Origin: Methanobacteriota archaeon
GTDB taxonomy: Archaea; JACRDV01
Direction of reading: 5' to 3'
DNA length: 13,478 nucleotides
NCBI GenBank assembly: GCA_024860865.1
Contig: JACRDV010000047.1
Location: forward strand, 1-13,478
The first letter of the stretch is position 1, and each line of letters starts with the position of its first letter. The position numbers and the translations under genes were made by a program. The notes beneath the pieces are model-generated. The model did not search any database. It saw only the letters and a list, made by a program, of their open reading frames with translations, and had not been told where the DNA came from. Of this stretch, positions 13,148 to 13,478 are shown in pieces.

Positions 13148-13478
13148 TCATCTGCCCAAGCCTTGCTCAAGGCTTAATGTAACTTCTGGGCTTAGGCTCG
13201 GCGGATTAGAGTTCATTGATCCCCCGTTCCGCTTCAACACTGCATTTGCCCAGCTATCTGGAGCGAACCGCACTCCTTCATCTTGGGTTTTTAACAAATT
13301 GATTGCAGCATTAAGCTGCCTGTCTATTAATCCACACTTGGGGCAGCTTGCAAGGTGTACATTCGAGTATTCCAAATTTGACCCACATATCGTGCACCTT
13401 TGCGAAGTCCCCTTTGGGTTTACTTCGATTATTTTGGCTCCTTCCCAGAGAGCTTTATACTTTATAAAATTTTGAAGC
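13148..13478 (-). CDS. tnpB: TnpB (IS200/IS605 family), C-terminal part, cut by the window edge
   Basis: The frame enters from the right edge and gives 109 residues to a TGA stop. It contains the TnpB signature EVNPKGTSQRC, the zinc ribbon CTICG...CPKCG, and DRQLNAAINLL with the final RuvC aspartate. A tail ending SLSPEVTLSLEQGLGR follows. TnpB is an RNA-guided nuclease of IS605-type transposons, with a guide RNA that normally overlaps the gene's 3' end. The visible catalytic C-terminus looks intact, and the rest is outside the window, so activity cannot be judged. A shorter frame starting at an internal ATG (13375) is not the real start. Any TnpA partner is not visible. Confidence 0.9.
   Translation of the reverse strand, partial: LQNFIKYKALWEGAKIIEVNPKGTSQRCTICGSNLEYSNVHLASCPKCGLIDRQLNAAINLLKTQDEGVRFAPDSWANAVLKRNGGSMNSNPPSLSPEVTLSLEQGLGR
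13158..13175. repeat. Inverted repeat at the 3' end of tnpB
   Basis: AAGCCTT and AAGGCTT flank a 4-base centre, giving a 7-bp hairpin within the last codons of tnpB. IS200/IS605 elements carry subterminal hairpins at their ends, and the TnpB guide RNA 3' region lies here, so this is probably the right-end hairpin of the element. Confidence 0.5.

Noticed and set aside
1-13478. CRISPR array or prophage
   Set aside because: I saw no regularly spaced repeats, cas genes, or phage structural or integrase genes.

Overview
The window comes from an anaerobic archaeon. The evidence is archaeal TATA-type promoters, a KaiC/RadA-like ATPase, F420-type FrhB proteins, heterodisulfide reductase (Hdr) subunits, an archaeal-type 5S rRNA, and RNA genes interrupted by bulge-helix-bulge (BHB) introns. 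In-frame UGA codons at conserved Cys positions imply that it decodes selenocysteine (Sec). Sec is known in archaea from Methanococcales, Methanopyrus and some Asgard archaea. The T-loop and D-arm tRNA introns are more typical of TACK-type archaea. The lineage cannot be fixed from this window alone.

Layout: (1) Bases 1-1256 hold RNA genes, all on the minus strand: tRNA-Tyr(GUA), 5S rRNA and tRNA-Asp(GUC), plus a small conserved-looking protein gene between 5S and tRNA-Asp. Each of the three RNA genes carries an insertion that fits the BHB splicing rule. They are 239 nt in the tRNA-Tyr T-loop, 23 nt in the 5S rRNA, and 29 nt in the tRNA-Asp D-arm. In each case removing the insertion restores the textbook RNA. 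(2) Bases 1340-2589 hold a nitroreductase and a single-domain KaiC-like ATPase that converge and overlap at their stop codons. (3) At 2820-3929 a lone FrhB-like gene lies on the plus strand. (4) Bases 12997-3937 hold a tightly packed minus-strand operon of seven redox genes. In order these are an HdrD-like protein (HdrC-HdrB fusion), a second FrhB, a selenocysteine HdrA, a selenocysteine MvhD/VhuD, an FdhB/AsrA-like Fe-S protein, a double-length fused HdrA, and an all-cysteine MvhD. (5) At the right edge is the C-terminal part of an IS200/IS605-type TnpB.

The operon reads as a complete electron-bifurcating or confurcating Hdr machine in which no hydrogenase catalytic subunit is visible. FrhB modules would exchange electrons with F420 or another deazaflavin/flavin carrier. 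MvhD would pass them to the HdrA flavin centre. The HdrD-like protein would act on a disulfide, and the HdrA ferredoxin domains would serve ferredoxin. Two HdrA/MvhD pairs occur side by side, one Sec-containing and one Cys-only.

A conventional gene caller would break the Sec hdrA and mvhD genes into fragments, because each has two in-frame UGA codons. All four align with cysteines in the neighbouring Cys paralogues. A GC-rich hairpin with a GAA-containing internal loop spans the mvhD stop codon and is a candidate SECIS element for the pair.
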